From positions 6,448,001-6,512,000 of the forward strand of contig CP063166.1 of assembly GCA_016806145.1 (NCBI GenBank): a stretch of DNA of 64,000 nucleotides, written 5' to 3'. The notes beneath the pieces are model-generated. The model searched no databases and was not told where the DNA came from. It saw only the letters and a program-made list of their open reading frames with translations. A program made the translations under genes and the position numbers. Source of the stretch: Variovorax paradoxus (GTDB lineage Bacteria > Pseudomonadota > Gammaproteobacteria > Burkholderiales > Burkholderiaceae_C). The first letter of the stretch is position 1. Every line of letters starts with the position of its first letter. Of this stretch, positions 25,851-34,309 are shown in pieces.

Positions 25851-26822
25851 ATGAGCCTCGAACGCACGCTCACCGTCCGCGTGACGCGCATCGCGCGCCA
25901 GACGCCCGAAATCCTGGCCTTCGAGCTGGCCCATCCCTGGGGCCGCGCGCTGCCCGGCTACGAGGCCGGCGCGCACATCGACGTGCACATGCCCGGCGGC
26001 TTCTCGCGCCAGTACTCGCTGGCTCGCGCGCCCTCGGCGGGCACCGTCTCGTCCTACCTGATCGGCGTGAAGCGCGAGGCCGCGAGCCGCGGCGGCTCGG
26101 CCTCGATGCACGAGCGCGTGCGCGAGGGCGACCTGCTGCCGATCAGCACGCCGCGCAACACCTTCCCGCTGCAGGCGCAGGCGCGCCACCACCTGCTGCT
26201 GGCCGGCGGCATCGGCATGACGCCGCTGCTGGCGATGGCGCAGGCGCTGGCCGCGCGCGGCGAGGGCTTCACGCTGTGCGTGTTCGCGCGCGCCGAGGAG
26301 CACCTGGCCTTCGCCGAGGCGCTGCGCGCTCCGGCGCTGGCGCCGCATGTGCGGCTGCACCTCGACCAGGGCGATGCCTCGCAGCGCATCGACCTGCGCG
26401 CGCTGCTGGCGGCGCATGCCGGCGCCGCCCATCTCTATGTCTGCGGCCCCGGCGGCTTCATGCAGGCGGTGCGCGACGCGGCGGCCGCCGCGCAGTGGCC
26501 CGAGGACGCGATCCACGCCGAGTACTTCGCCGCGCCCACCGATGCCGCCGCCACCGCGGGCCAGCCCTTCGTGCTGCGGCTCGCGCAGCGCGGCATCGCG
26601 GTGCCGGTGGCGGCCGACCAGACCGCGGTCGACGCGCTGCACGAGGTCGGCATCGACATCCCGGTGTCGTGCGAGCAGGGCCTGTGCGGCACCTGCGTGG
26701 TCGGTGCCGAAGGCGAGGGCGCCGAGCACCGCGACTTCTGCCTCACGGGCAGCGAGCGGCGCCACAAGGTGGCGCTGTGCTGCTCGCGCGCCAAGGGGGC
26801 CGAGCTGGTGGTGCAGCTCTGA
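25851..26822 (+). CDS. PDR/VanB family oxidoreductase (FMN, NAD and 2Fe-2S domains)
   Basis: A 323-residue electron-transfer reductase of the phthalate dioxygenase reductase/VanB type. The flavin site RQYSLARAP is near 53-61 and the NAD site AGGIGMTPLL near 118-127. A C-terminal plant-type ferredoxin domain has Cys274, Cys279, Cys282 and a fourth ligand at about Cys310. Such reductases feed electrons from NADH to a Rieske oxygenase, but no oxygenase gene is adjacent. GGGAG precedes the ATG. A TetR regulator follows after eight bases. Confidence 0.92.
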   Translation: MSLERTLTVRVTRIARQTPEILAFELAHPWGRALPGYEAGAHIDVHMPGGFSRQYSLARAPSAGTVSSYLIGVKREAASRGGSASMHERVREGDLLPISTPRNTFPLQAQARHHLLLAGGIGMTPLLAMAQALAARGEGFTLCVFARAEEHLAFAEALRAPALAPHVRLHLDQGDASQRIDLRALLAAHAGAAHLYVCGPGGFMQAVRDAAAAAQWPEDAIHAEYFAAPTDAAATAGQPFVLRLAQRGIAVPVAADQTAVDALHEVGIDIPVSCEQGLCGTCVVGAEGEGAEHRDFCLTGSERRHKVALCCSRAKGAELVVQL

Positions 26823-26830
26823 GACCGCGC

Positions 26831-27496
26831 ATGGCCCGCCCCCCCGCCGTCGACACCGCCGAGGACGCCGAGGGCCCCGCCACGCGCGGGCGCTCGCGCA
26901 AGTACGCGCAGGTGCTCGGCGTGATCAACCAGGCCGCGATCGAGGTGTTCGCGAGCGAGGGCCTGGCCGGCGCCTCGACCCAGGCGATCGCCGACAAGGC
27001 CGGGCTCTCGAAGGCGCAGCTGCACTACTACATCGACAGCAAGGAGGCGCTGTACCGGCAGATCCTGCAGGACATCCTCACCGACTGGATCGTGGTCTTC
27101 GGCTTCGACGACGAGGCCCTGGGCCCGCGCAAGGTGCTCGGCGACCTGATCCGCCGCAAGATGGCGTTCTCGTTCGAGCATCCGCTGCGTTCGCGCATCT
27201 TCACGGCCGAGATGCTGCGCGGCGCGCCGGTGCTCAACACCCTGATGGACACGAGCAAGCAGCGCACCGACCAGGCCGCCGCCGTGATCCGCAACTGGAT
27301 GGACCAGGGCCTGATGGACGAGGCCGACCCGATGCTGGTGCTGTTCCACATCTGGGCCGTGACCCAGTTCTATGCCGACCATGCAACCCAGGCCGCGTAC
27401 TTCCGCAACACCGCGCAGCACGGCGACGCGCAGGACCGCGATTACCTGGTCGAGCAGGTGACGGCGTTCCTGTTCAAGGGCGCGGGCGTCAGGTAG
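26831..27496 (+). CDS. TetR family regulator, RutR/YcdC-like
   Basis: A 221-residue repressor. The DNA-binding helix-turn-helix lies at about 47-73 (STQAIADKAGLSKAQLHYYIDSKEAL). The C-terminal domain (FEHPLRSRIFTAEMLRGAP, FHIWAVTQFYADH) resembles the YcdC/RutR ligand-binding domain known to sense pyrimidines. It sits eight bases after the PDR reductase gene on the same strand and may control the surrounding catabolic genes. Start is the ATG at 26831. Confidence 0.88.
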   Translation: MARPPAVDTAEDAEGPATRGRSRKYAQVLGVINQAAIEVFASEGLAGASTQAIADKAGLSKAQLHYYIDSKEALYRQILQDILTDWIVVFGFDDEALGPRKVLGDLIRRKMAFSFEHPLRSRIFTAEMLRGAPVLNTLMDTSKQRTDQAAAVIRNWMDQGLMDEADPMLVLFHIWAVTQFYADHATQAAYFRNTAQHGDAQDRDYLVEQVTAFLFKGAGVR

Positions 27497-27519
27497 TTTG
27501 CCCGGCGGTACTCTACGAA

Positions 27520-27603
27520 CCGTTCACGCTGAGCTTGTCGAAGCGCCGCGCGAGGCTTCGATCCTTCGGCAAGCTCAGGACAGGCCAAGCTCAGCCCGAA
27601 CGG
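27520..27603. repeat. REP-like intergenic palindrome between convergent genes
   Basis: This 84-base segment has the ends CCGTTC/GAACGG and internal GCTGAGCTTGTCGAAG and CTTCGGCAAGCTCAG. That TTCGACAAGCTCAG-type core is common in proteobacterial intergenic repeats. It lies between the convergent TetR and RidA-family genes and may act as a bidirectional transcription end. Confidence 0.7.
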
Positions 27604-27628
27604 ATCGTTGCGCAGCGACTTCCGCGCT

Positions 27629-28090
27629 TCACCGCTTCTGCGGCAGGTACATCGTGGCCTCGACCTCCACCAGCACCTCGTCGCCCGGTAGGAAGCGCGA
27701 CACCTCCACCACCGTGCTGACCGGCGGCTCGCCCGGATAGAACAGGCCGCGCACGCGGTTGTAGAAGGCGTAGTGCGGCAGGTGGCGGAAGTACTGCACC
27801 AGCTTCACCACGTCCTCCATGGTGCCGCCGTGCTCGGCCGCGATCTGGCGGATGCGCTCGAGCACGAACCAGCTCTGCGCCACGATCGGCGCCTCGAACA
27901 CGTCGACCGACATCTGGCCGGTAGCGTAGCCCAGGCCCTGCAGCGCGCTGCGCCCGGCCTCGGGAATGGCGTCGTAGCCGGCGACCGCGCGGCGCGTGGC
28001 CGGGTCGACGGCGACCACGCCGCTCATGTAGACGAAATCGCCGACGCGCTTGGCGGCGGCATAGTTGGCCATCGGCTTGCCCATGCTCAT
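27629..28090 (-). CDS. RidA/YjgF/UK114 family protein (non-canonical active site)
   Basis: A 153-residue member of the RidA family, small trimeric proteins of which archetypal members hydrolyse reactive imines. Family segments are visible (GDFVYMSGVVAVDP, FLPGDEVLVEVEATMYLP). The conserved arginine of the RidA active site (PARS in E. coli) is replaced: the aligned segment reads EPPVSTVVEV with Val at 124. It therefore probably belongs to one of the divergent Rid subfamilies with another activity. It overlaps the preceding amidohydrolase gene by four bases and ends the operon. Confidence 0.88.
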   Translation of the reverse strand: MSMGKPMANYAAAKRVGDFVYMSGVVAVDPATRRAVAGYDAIPEAGRSALQGLGYATGQMSVDVFEAPIVAQSWFVLERIRQIAAEHGGTMEDVVKLVQYFRHLPHYAFYNRVRGLFYPGEPPVSTVVEVSRFLPGDEVLVEVEATMYLPQKR

Positions 28091-29280
28091 GCGGTGTGCT
28101 CCAGGATCCGGCCCGCGCGGATGACACTGCGGCGGCGGCCGCGCGGGTCGATGAGTTCGTGTTCGTCGGTGGCGGCCAGCACCACCAGGTCGGCCGGACA
28201 ACCCGCGGCGATGCGACCGTCCCAGGCCAGCCCGAGCGCCCGCGCCGGCGCGAGCGTGATGCTGTCGATCCAGTCGAGCGCCGGCGCGAGGTGCGCCACC
28301 TGCACGCCGAGGCCGAAGGTCTCGACGAGGTCGTAGCTGCCGTAGGGATAGAAGGCGTCCTGCACGTTGTCCGTCGCCAGGCTCGCACGCAAGCCGCGTG
28401 CCGCGGCCTCGCGGATGCGCGTGATGCCGCGCGGCACCGGCGTGCGGTCCCAGGCGCCCTGCAGGTAGAGGTTGGTGGTGGGCAGCGCGACCAGGTGCAG
28501 GCCCGCGCCCGCGCACAGCGCCAGGGTTTCGTGCGCCACGGCATCGTCCTGCACCGAGAGCGAGCAGGCATGGCCGCAGACCACGCGGCCCGCGAAGCCG
28601 CGCGCGCGCACCAGCTGCGCGATGGCGCGCAGGCCGCTGGCGTCGGCATCGAGGCCCTCGTCGACATGGAAGTCGAGCGACAGCCCGTGCTTGTGGGCGA
28701 GCTCGAACACGCGGTCGAGCTTGGGCAACAGGGCCTCGTTGCGGTAGACGAAGGCACCCAGCGCGCCGCCCGCGCGCGCCACCTCGCGCGCGATGCGCTC
28801 GCCGGCCTCGGCATCGGCGAACAGGTCGAGCGGCGTGAGCGAGACGAACTGCAGCTCGACGCGGCCGCGCCAGGCTTCGCGCAGCGATTCGAACACCGCG
28901 AGCGAGACCGGCGCCTCGGGCTGCACCCAGTCGAGGTGGGTGCGCAGCGCGCGCGTGCCGCTGCGCCAGGCGTCCTCGAGCGCGCGTTCCATGCGCGGGC
29001 GCAGCGACTCGGCGGTCCAGCCGGCCCGGTGGCCGTTCATGCGCTCGATGGCCGCGAACAGGTTGCCCTGCGCCGCGCCCACTTCCTGCACGGTGTAGTT
29101 CTTGTCGATGTGCGCATGCGCGTCGACACAGGCGCTCAGCACGATGCCGCGCGCCGAATCCTGCCGCGCGCTCGGCGCGACCGAGGCCACGCGATCGCCG
29201 TCCAGCACCAGGTCGAACAGCTCGGCTTCCGACGCGAAGCCGCGCAGCGGCTTCGGGATGCGCAGCGCCTCGAGCTTCAC
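28087..29280 (-). CDS. Amidohydrolase, cytosine-deaminase-like
   Basis: A 397-residue metal-dependent deaminase/hydrolase of the CodA-like amidohydrolase group. Metal-site segments are visible: [23 protein letters not shown] and LATDNVQD. It probably deaminates or hydrolyses a cyclic amidine such as a pyrimidine. I prefer the GTG at 29280 because it overlaps the otnI stop as GTGA and has GAGG just upstream; a GTG at 29295 would add five residues. Placement between otnI and a RidA-family gene is not part of the known tetronate pathway, so this looks like a separate function carried on the same transcript. Confidence 0.82.
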   Translation of the reverse strand: MKLEALRIPKPLRGFASEAELFDLVLDGDRVASVAPSARQDSARGIVLSACVDAHAHIDKNYTVQEVGAAQGNLFAAIERMNGHRAGWTAESLRPRMERALEDAWRSGTRALRTHLDWVQPEAPVSLAVFESLREAWRGRVELQFVSLTPLDLFADAEAGERIAREVARAGGALGAFVYRNEALLPKLDRVFELAHKHGLSLDFHVDEGLDADASGLRAIAQLVRARGFAGRVVCGHACSLSVQDDAVAHETLALCAGAGLHLVALPTTNLYLQGAWDRTPVPRGITRIREAAARGLRASLATDNVQDAFYPYGSYDLVETFGLGVQVAHLAPALDWIDSITLAPARALGLAWDGRIAAGCPADLVVLAATDEHELIDPRGRRRSVIRAGRILEHTA

Positions 29281-30095
29281 TGCGCCTCGCGCCACGCGCG
29301 CAGCCAGCCCAGCCCGGCCGAGGTGCCGCCGGGCTCACTGCCGCGCCGCGGCCGGTATTCGCAGCCGACCCAACCCTGCCAGCCGGATTGCGCCGACACC
29401 TCGTCGATCACCTGGAACAGGTAGGGATAGTTCTGCTCGCCGATGTCGGGCTCGTGCCGCTCGGGCACGCCGGCGATCTGGATGTGGCCGACGCGGCCGG
29501 TGGGCAGGTACTGGCGCAGCTTCATCGCGACGTCGCCCTCGACGATCTGGCAGTGGTAGAGGTCCATCTGCACCTTGAGGTTCGGCGCGCCGATGCTCTC
29601 GACGATGGCATGCGCATGGTCCTGGCGGTTGAGGAAGAAGCGCGGGATGTCGCGCGTGTTGATCGGCTCGATCAGCACGTCGCGCCCGGCCTTCGCGGCC
29701 TCCTCGGCGGCCCAGCGCAGGTTGTCGACGTACACCCGCTGCACGGCATCGGCCGTGAGGCCCTCGGACACCAGCCCGGCCATGACGTGGATGCGCGGGC
29801 AGTCGAGCGCGACCGCGTAGTCGATGGCTTTCGCAATGCCTTCGCGGAACTCGGCGTCGCGCCCCGGCAGGCAGGCCAGGCCGCGTTCGCCGCCCTCCCA
29901 GTTGCCGGGCGGGCCGTTGAAGAGCACCTGTTGCAGGCCGTTGTGCCGGAGGCGCGCGACGATGTCTTCCTTGGAGAAGGCATAGGGGAACAGGTACTCG
30001 ACGGCCTCGAAGCCGTCCTTCGCGGCGGCATCGAAGCGGTCAAGGAAGTCCAGCTCGGGATAGAGCATCGAGAGGTTGGCGGCGAAGCGTGGCAT
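29277..30095 (-). CDS. otnI: 2-oxo-tetronate isomerase (hydroxypyruvate isomerase family)
   Basis: A 272-residue TIM-barrel enzyme of the hydroxypyruvate isomerase/xylose-isomerase-like family. It carries family segments [23 protein letters not shown], the metal-ligand region VLIEPIN and [11 protein letters not shown]. In the established four-carbon acid-sugar pathway OtnI interconverts 2-oxo- and 3-oxo-tetronate, linking the dehydrogenases to OtnK. Context with otnK, otnC, denD and ltnD favours that role over plain hydroxypyruvate isomerase. Confidence 0.9.
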   Translation of the reverse strand: MPRFAANLSMLYPELDFLDRFDAAAKDGFEAVEYLFPYAFSKEDIVARLRHNGLQQVLFNGPPGNWEGGERGLACLPGRDAEFREGIAKAIDYAVALDCPRIHVMAGLVSEGLTADAVQRVYVDNLRWAAEEAAKAGRDVLIEPINTRDIPRFFLNRQDHAHAIVESIGAPNLKVQMDLYHCQIVEGDVAMKLRQYLPTGRVGHIQIAGVPERHEPDIGEQNYPYLFQVIDEVSAQSGWQGWVGCEYRPRRGSEPGGTSAGLGWLRAWREAQ

Positions 30096-30140
30096 GGCGT
30101 TGTCTCTTTGAAGTTCTGGCGATTGTGGTCTCGAACGAAC

Positions 30141-30815
30141 TTACCAGCGCGCGCCGAAGGTCGAGCGCAGTTCGGCGATCTGTTCGGGCGACAGCGGCGC
30201 GGGTGGCGTGGCATGGTCGCGCGTCATGAGGTGGAGCCTGGCGGTCTCCTCGAGTTCCTCGAGCACGGCCATCGCGGCGGCGGGAGTGTCGTGCCACACG
30301 TTGGGGCCGAGGCGGTCGAGCATCACGGCGCGGATCGGCACACCGGCCGCGCCGCGCTGCGCAATGACCTGCGCGACTTCGGCCGCCGCTTCGGGTGCGC
30401 CCGGGCGGTGGTAGTGAATGCGCGGCACGTGGCCGACCTTCATCACGAAGTACGGCGTGAGGGCGGGCAGCAGTTCGTCGCTGGTTTCGCTCAACGTGAG
30501 TGCGACGCAGTGGCTGCTGTGGGTGTGGATCACGCAGGCGGTCTCGGCGTCGAATGCTCGCGCTGCTTCGTAGATGCGCATGTGCAGCGCAATGGTCTTG
30601 CTGGCACGGTCACCGCTGGTCTGCTGGCCCTGCGCATCGAGCCTCGCGAGCCGCGCGGGGTCGAGGAAGCCCAGGCAGGCATCTGTCGGGGTGATGAGGA
30701 AGCCACCGTCTTCCAGGCGCACGCTGACGTTGCCGGCGGTGGCGTGGACGTAGCCTCGGTCGAACAGGCTTTTTGCTGTGCGGCAGATTTCTTCTCTTGC
30801 TTTTGTTTCGGTCAT
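30141..30815 (-). CDS. otnC: 3-oxo-tetronate 4-phosphate decarboxylase (class II aldolase family)
   Basis: A 224-residue class II aldolase/adducin-fold enzyme. The metal-binding HTHSSH (His97, His99) and the phosphate-binding TAGNVSVR segment are visible. OtnC converts 3-oxo-tetronate 4-phosphate to dihydroxyacetone phosphate plus CO2, the last step of the pathway. I start at the ATG at 30815 (MTETKAREE); the ATG at 30851 lies inside an intergenic palindrome. It is separated from otnK by 280 bases of repeat sequence but stays in order and on the same strand. Confidence 0.92.
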   Translation of the reverse strand: MTETKAREEICRTAKSLFDRGYVHATAGNVSVRLEDGGFLITPTDACLGFLDPARLARLDAQGQQTSGDRASKTIALHMRIYEAARAFDAETACVIHTHSSHCVALTLSETSDELLPALTPYFVMKVGHVPRIHYHRPGAPEAAAEVAQVIAQRGAAGVPIRAVMLDRLGPNVWHDTPAAAMAVLEELEETARLHLMTRDHATPPAPLSPEQIAELRSTFGARW

Positions 30816-30838
30816 TTTTGGCTTCTTGTTCGGGGTGC

Positions 30839-30934
30839 GTGCACAGGGCATCGGGTACTTCCCTCCGCGAATGTCCCCCGCCCTTCGGGCTCCTCCTTTA
30901 TTTCGCTGCGGGAAGCACCCGATACCCTGTGCAC
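30839..30934. repeat. Palindromic repeat, copy 1 of an inverted pair in the otn operon
   Basis: A 96-base element whose ends are inverted (GTGCACAGGG... with ...CCCTGTGCAC). Its core contains CTCCGCGAATGTCCCCCG and CTCCTCCTTTATTTCGCTGC. The same core appears in opposite orientation at 30978-31071. The two copies could pair over roughly 65 bases with a 43-base loop. No coding potential. Confidence 0.85.
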
Positions 30935-30977
30935 GAGACGCGCTCGTGTTGTGCGGCCGGTTCTACGGCCGTGTCCA

Positions 30978-31071
30978 GGCTCACGTCGATGGGGTACTCC
31001 CCGCAGCGAAATAAAGGAGGAGCCGAAGGCGGGGGACATTCGCGGAGGGGAGTACCCCATCGGCGTGAGCC
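30978..31071. repeat. Palindromic repeat, copy 2 (inverted relative to copy 1)
   Basis: A 94-base element with inverted ends (GGCTCACG/CGTGAGCC, then GGGGTACTCCCC/GGGGAGTACCCC). Its core is the reverse complement of copy 1 with a few differences. Together the pair forms a bipartite REP-like structure between otnK and otnC. It could stabilise, pause or terminate the polycistronic mRNA. Confidence 0.85.
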
Positions 31072-31095
31072 CGCCCCGAACACGACCCAGGCAGT

Positions 31096-32367
31096 TCACC
31101 CCAACACCGCAAACGCTTTGGTAAAGAAATCATCCCCCCCGAAGTTCCCCGACTTCAACGCGATATGCACCCCAGTGTCCGGCGCCAACGAAGAACGCGC
31201 ATGACACCAAGGCACCCCCGGATCGATCTGCGGCCCGATCTGCATCTGCGCGATGCCGAGCGCCTGCACGCAGGCCCCGGAGGTTTCGCCGCCCGCCACC
31301 ACGAGTTGGCGCACACCATGCTCGACCAGCCCGCGCGCGATCGCGGCGATGGTGCGCTCGACCATCGCGCCGGCCTCTTCCACGCCCAGTTGGCCTTGTA
31401 CCGACTTCACGGCACCGGCTTCGGCCGTGGAGTAGACGAGCACCGGCCCCTTGTCGATCAGCGGTGCGGCCCAGGCCAGCGCTTCGGCCGCGACGTCGAC
31501 ACCGGCCGCGATGCGCAGCGGATCGATGGCCAATGCCGCGCCGCCCCGTCCGATGAAGTCGAGCACCTGCCGGTTGGTGGCGAGCGAACAGCTGCCCGAC
31601 ACCACTGCCGTGCGGCCGCCGGCCTTCGGCAGCGCGCTGGCCTGCGAAGAGGGCGCGAGGCCGAAGTTGGCCGGCAGGCCGATGGCCACGCCCGAGCCCG
31701 CGGTGACCAGCGGCAGCTTCGCGAGCGCCGGGCCCATGCGCAGCAGGTCATCGTTCGACACTGCGTCGACGATCGCGATCGACACGCCCTCGGCCTTCAG
31801 CTGCGCGATGCGCGCTTCGATCGCTTGCGCGCCGCGCGCCACCACCGCGTGATCGATCAGCCCCACCTTACGCCGGCACTGCGCCTGCAGCACCCGCACC
31901 AGGTTCGGGTCGGTCATCGGCGTCAGCGGATGGTTCTGCATGCCGCTCTCGTTGAGCAGCACCTCGCCCGCGAACAGGTAGCCCTTGAACACCGTGCGCT
32001 TGTTGTCGGGGAAGGCCGGCGTGGCGATGGTGAAGTCGCTGCCCAGCGCCTCCATCAGCGTCTCGGTCACCGGGCCGATGTTGCCCCGCGGCGTGCTGTC
32101 GAAGGTCGAGCAGTACTTGAAGTAGATCTGTCGCGCGCCCTGCGCCTGCAGCCAGCGCAGCGCCTCGAGAGACTGCGCGATGGCCTCGGCCGGCGCGATG
32201 GTGCGCGACTTGAGCGCGACCACCACCGCATCCACCTCGGCCGCGAGCGGGCCCGCGGGCACGCCGATCGTCTGCACCACGCGCATGCCCGCGCGCACCA
32301 GGTTGTTGGCGAGGTCGGTGGCGCCGGTGAAATCGTCGGCGATGCAGCCGAGCAGCAGCTTCGCCAT
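31096..32367 (-). CDS. otnK: 3-oxo-tetronate kinase (DUF1537 family)
   Basis: A 423-residue four-carbon acid-sugar kinase. The N-terminal substrate domain begins CIADDFTGATDLANNLV (8-24). The C-terminal nucleotide-binding domain contains VVSGSCSLATNRQV and VVAGGETSGA. Family members phosphorylate the 4-hydroxyl of 3-oxo-tetronate using ATP. It follows denD by three bases. The glycine-rich C-terminus (SGNFGGDDFF) is typical of the family. Confidence 0.94.
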   Translation of the reverse strand: MAKLLLGCIADDFTGATDLANNLVRAGMRVVQTIGVPAGPLAAEVDAVVVALKSRTIAPAEAIAQSLEALRWLQAQGARQIYFKYCSTFDSTPRGNIGPVTETLMEALGSDFTIATPAFPDNKRTVFKGYLFAGEVLLNESGMQNHPLTPMTDPNLVRVLQAQCRRKVGLIDHAVVARGAQAIEARIAQLKAEGVSIAIVDAVSNDDLLRMGPALAKLPLVTAGSGVAIGLPANFGLAPSSQASALPKAGGRTAVVSGSCSLATNRQVLDFIGRGGAALAIDPLRIAAGVDVAAEALAWAAPLIDKGPVLVYSTAEAGAVKSVQGQLGVEEAGAMVERTIAAIARGLVEHGVRQLVVAGGETSGACVQALGIAQMQIGPQIDPGVPWCHARSSLAPDTGVHIALKSGNFGGDDFFTKAFAVLG

Positions 32368-32370
32368 CGC

Positions 32371-33384
32371 TCAGCCCTTCACCGCGAGTTTGACCGCCTG
32401 CGGGTTCTCGCGCACGTAGTCGCGCAGGATCGCGTCGAAGCTGGCATCGGCCTTCAGACCCAGCGCCTCGGCACGCGCCGCATGCACGCGGCTGGGCCAG
32501 CTCGTGACGATCTTCGCGATCGCCGCGTCGGGCTCCCAGTCGATCAGGCTCGTTGCCTCGGTGCCGGCGATGCGCTCGAGCGCCTGCGCCATCTCGCGCA
32601 CGGTGGTGGTCAGCGCGGGCAGGTTGATGGCGGTGCGCGCGCCCCACTCGGCGCCACTGGCCGTGGCCGCGCGCACGATGCCCGCGATGGTGTTGCCGGG
32701 CGAGGCCAGCGCCACCGGCGTGTCGGGCGCGACCGGGCAGCGCGCGCGTTCGCCCGCGAGCGGTTCGCGCAGCATGCCGCTGAGGAAGCTCGAGGCCGCG
32801 CCGTTGGGCCGGCCGGGACGCACCGACACCGTCATCAGCCGCACGTTGCGGCCCTGCACGAAGCCCTTGCGCGTGAAGTCGGCCACCAGTTGCTCGCCGA
32901 CGAACTTCTGGATGCCGTAGCTGTTCTGCGGCGTGGGCAGCGTCGTGTCCTCGATCAGCGCCGGCAGCCGCTGCTCGGGCGAATCGCCGAACACCGCGAC
33001 CGAGCTCGAGAACACGAACACCGGCGCATGGCCGGCGCGGCGCGCGGCCTCGAGCAGCGCGCGCGTGGTGTCGAGGTTGCTGCGCATGCCGAGGTCGAAG
33101 TCGGCCTCGCATTCGCCGCTGACGGCGGCAGCCAGGTGGAACACGAGCTGGCTGCTCGCGATCGGCAGCGTGCCGCTGTGCGCCTGCTCGAGCAGGTCGC
33201 CCTGCAGGAACTGCACGCGTGCGTCGGCCGCGAGATCGGCCGGCGGCGCCACGCGGTCGGCCAGCACGATGCGTTCGATGGGTTGCGGCGCGGCGCCGGC
33301 CAGCGCCAGCGGTCCCTGGGCGAGCAGCGTGCGCGCGAGGCGCGCGCCGAGGAAGCCGCAGCCGCCGGTGATGAGGATGTTCAT
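32371..33384 (-). CDS. denD: D-erythronate dehydrogenase (NAD-dependent epimerase/dehydratase family)
   Basis: A 337-residue extended short-chain dehydrogenase. The Rossmann motif TGGCGFLGARL is near 6-16 and the catalytic pair Tyr156/Lys160 lies in NSYGIQKF. DenD proteins oxidise D-erythronate to 2-oxo-tetronate with NAD. Its place directly before otnK strongly supports this assignment over the many other epimerase-family functions. I use the ATG at 33384 (MNILITGG). Confidence 0.92.
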   Translation of the reverse strand: MNILITGGCGFLGARLARTLLAQGPLALAGAAPQPIERIVLADRVAPPADLAADARVQFLQGDLLEQAHSGTLPIASSQLVFHLAAAVSGECEADFDLGMRSNLDTTRALLEAARRAGHAPVFVFSSSVAVFGDSPEQRLPALIEDTTLPTPQNSYGIQKFVGEQLVADFTRKGFVQGRNVRLMTVSVRPGRPNGAASSFLSGMLREPLAGERARCPVAPDTPVALASPGNTIAGIVRAATASGAEWGARTAINLPALTTTVREMAQALERIAGTEATSLIDWEPDAAIAKIVTSWPSRVHAARAEALGLKADASFDAILRDYVRENPQAVKLAVKG

Positions 33385-33418
33385 GGTCGTCTTGTCTCGG
33401 TGGTCGTTCGCAAGTGGG

Positions 33419-34309
33419 TCAGAGGGCCGGCAGGAAGCGCAGCAGCGCATCGGCCACCGCGTCGGGTGCCTCGCGCTGCGGGAAGTGGCCGACGCCGTCC
33501 AGCAGCTCGCGGCGGTAGGGGCCGCTGAAGAAGCGCTCCTTGCCCGCCGAGCTGTCCGGATGATTGCACGCATCGGCCGCGCCGTGCAGCACCAGCGTGG
33601 ACACCGACAGCACGGGCGCGGGATCGAGCGCCGCATCGTCGGCCGCGTAATGCGGATCGCCGGGCGCGTAGCCCCAGCGATGGCGGTACGAATGCACCAC
33701 CACGCGGGCCCAGTCCTCGCCCTCGAAGGCGGCGGCGGTGGTGTCGAACTCGGCCTCGTCGTACCAGCCGGGCGGGCCCCAGGTGCGCCACATCATGCGC
33801 GTGAAGGCGAGGCGGTCGTCGTGCACCGTGCGCTCGCCGCGCGGCGTGGCCATGTACCAGTGGTACCAGTAGTTGCGCGCCTGCTCGAGCGGCACCGGCT
33901 GGCCCGGCGCGTTGGTGCCGTAGCCCACCGACAGCAGCGCCAGCGCGCTCGCCACGCCGGGGCGCAGCCCGCAGGCATTCGCCACCGCGCGGGCGCCCCA
34001 GTCGTGGCCGACCAGCGCGGGGCGCTCGAGCCGCAGCGCATCGATGAAGTCGAGCAGGTCGCGGCCCAGCGCCGAGAGCTGGCCGCTGCGCGGCGTGTCC
34101 GCATGCAGGAAGCGCGTGGGCGCGAAGCCGCGCAGCGCGGGCAGCAGCACGCGCCAGCCGGCGGCGGCCAGGCGCGCGGCCACGCCATGCCAGCCGCGCG
34201 GGCTGTCGGGCCAGCCGTGCATCAGCACCACGGTGGCGGCGCCGGTGGCGTTCCATTCCTCGTAGCCGATGCGCAGCAGCGGCGTGTCGACGGTCCTGTG
34301 TTCGCTCAC
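33419..34309 (-). CDS. Alpha/beta hydrolase (epoxide hydrolase/haloalkane dehalogenase-like)
   Basis: A 296-residue alpha/beta hydrolase. It has the oxyanion segment HGWPDSPRGW (31-40), a nucleophile elbow GHDWGA with Asp103, and a C-terminal catalytic His in GVGHFPQRE. An aspartate nucleophile is the pattern of epoxide hydrolases and dehalogenases rather than esterases. The start is a GTG at 34309 overlapping the ltnD stop (GTGA). It is not a described member of the tetronate pathway. It may release a hydroxy acid from a lactone or other precursor, but this is conjecture. Confidence 0.85.
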   Translation of the reverse strand: MSEHRTVDTPLLRIGYEEWNATGAATVVLMHGWPDSPRGWHGVAARLAAAGWRVLLPALRGFAPTRFLHADTPRSGQLSALGRDLLDFIDALRLERPALVGHDWGARAVANACGLRPGVASALALLSVGYGTNAPGQPVPLEQARNYWYHWYMATPRGERTVHDDRLAFTRMMWRTWGPPGWYDEAEFDTTAAAFEGEDWARVVVHSYRHRWGYAPGDPHYAADDAALDPAPVLSVSTLVLHGAADACNHPDSSAGKERFFSGPYRRELLDGVGHFPQREAPDAVADALLRFLPAL

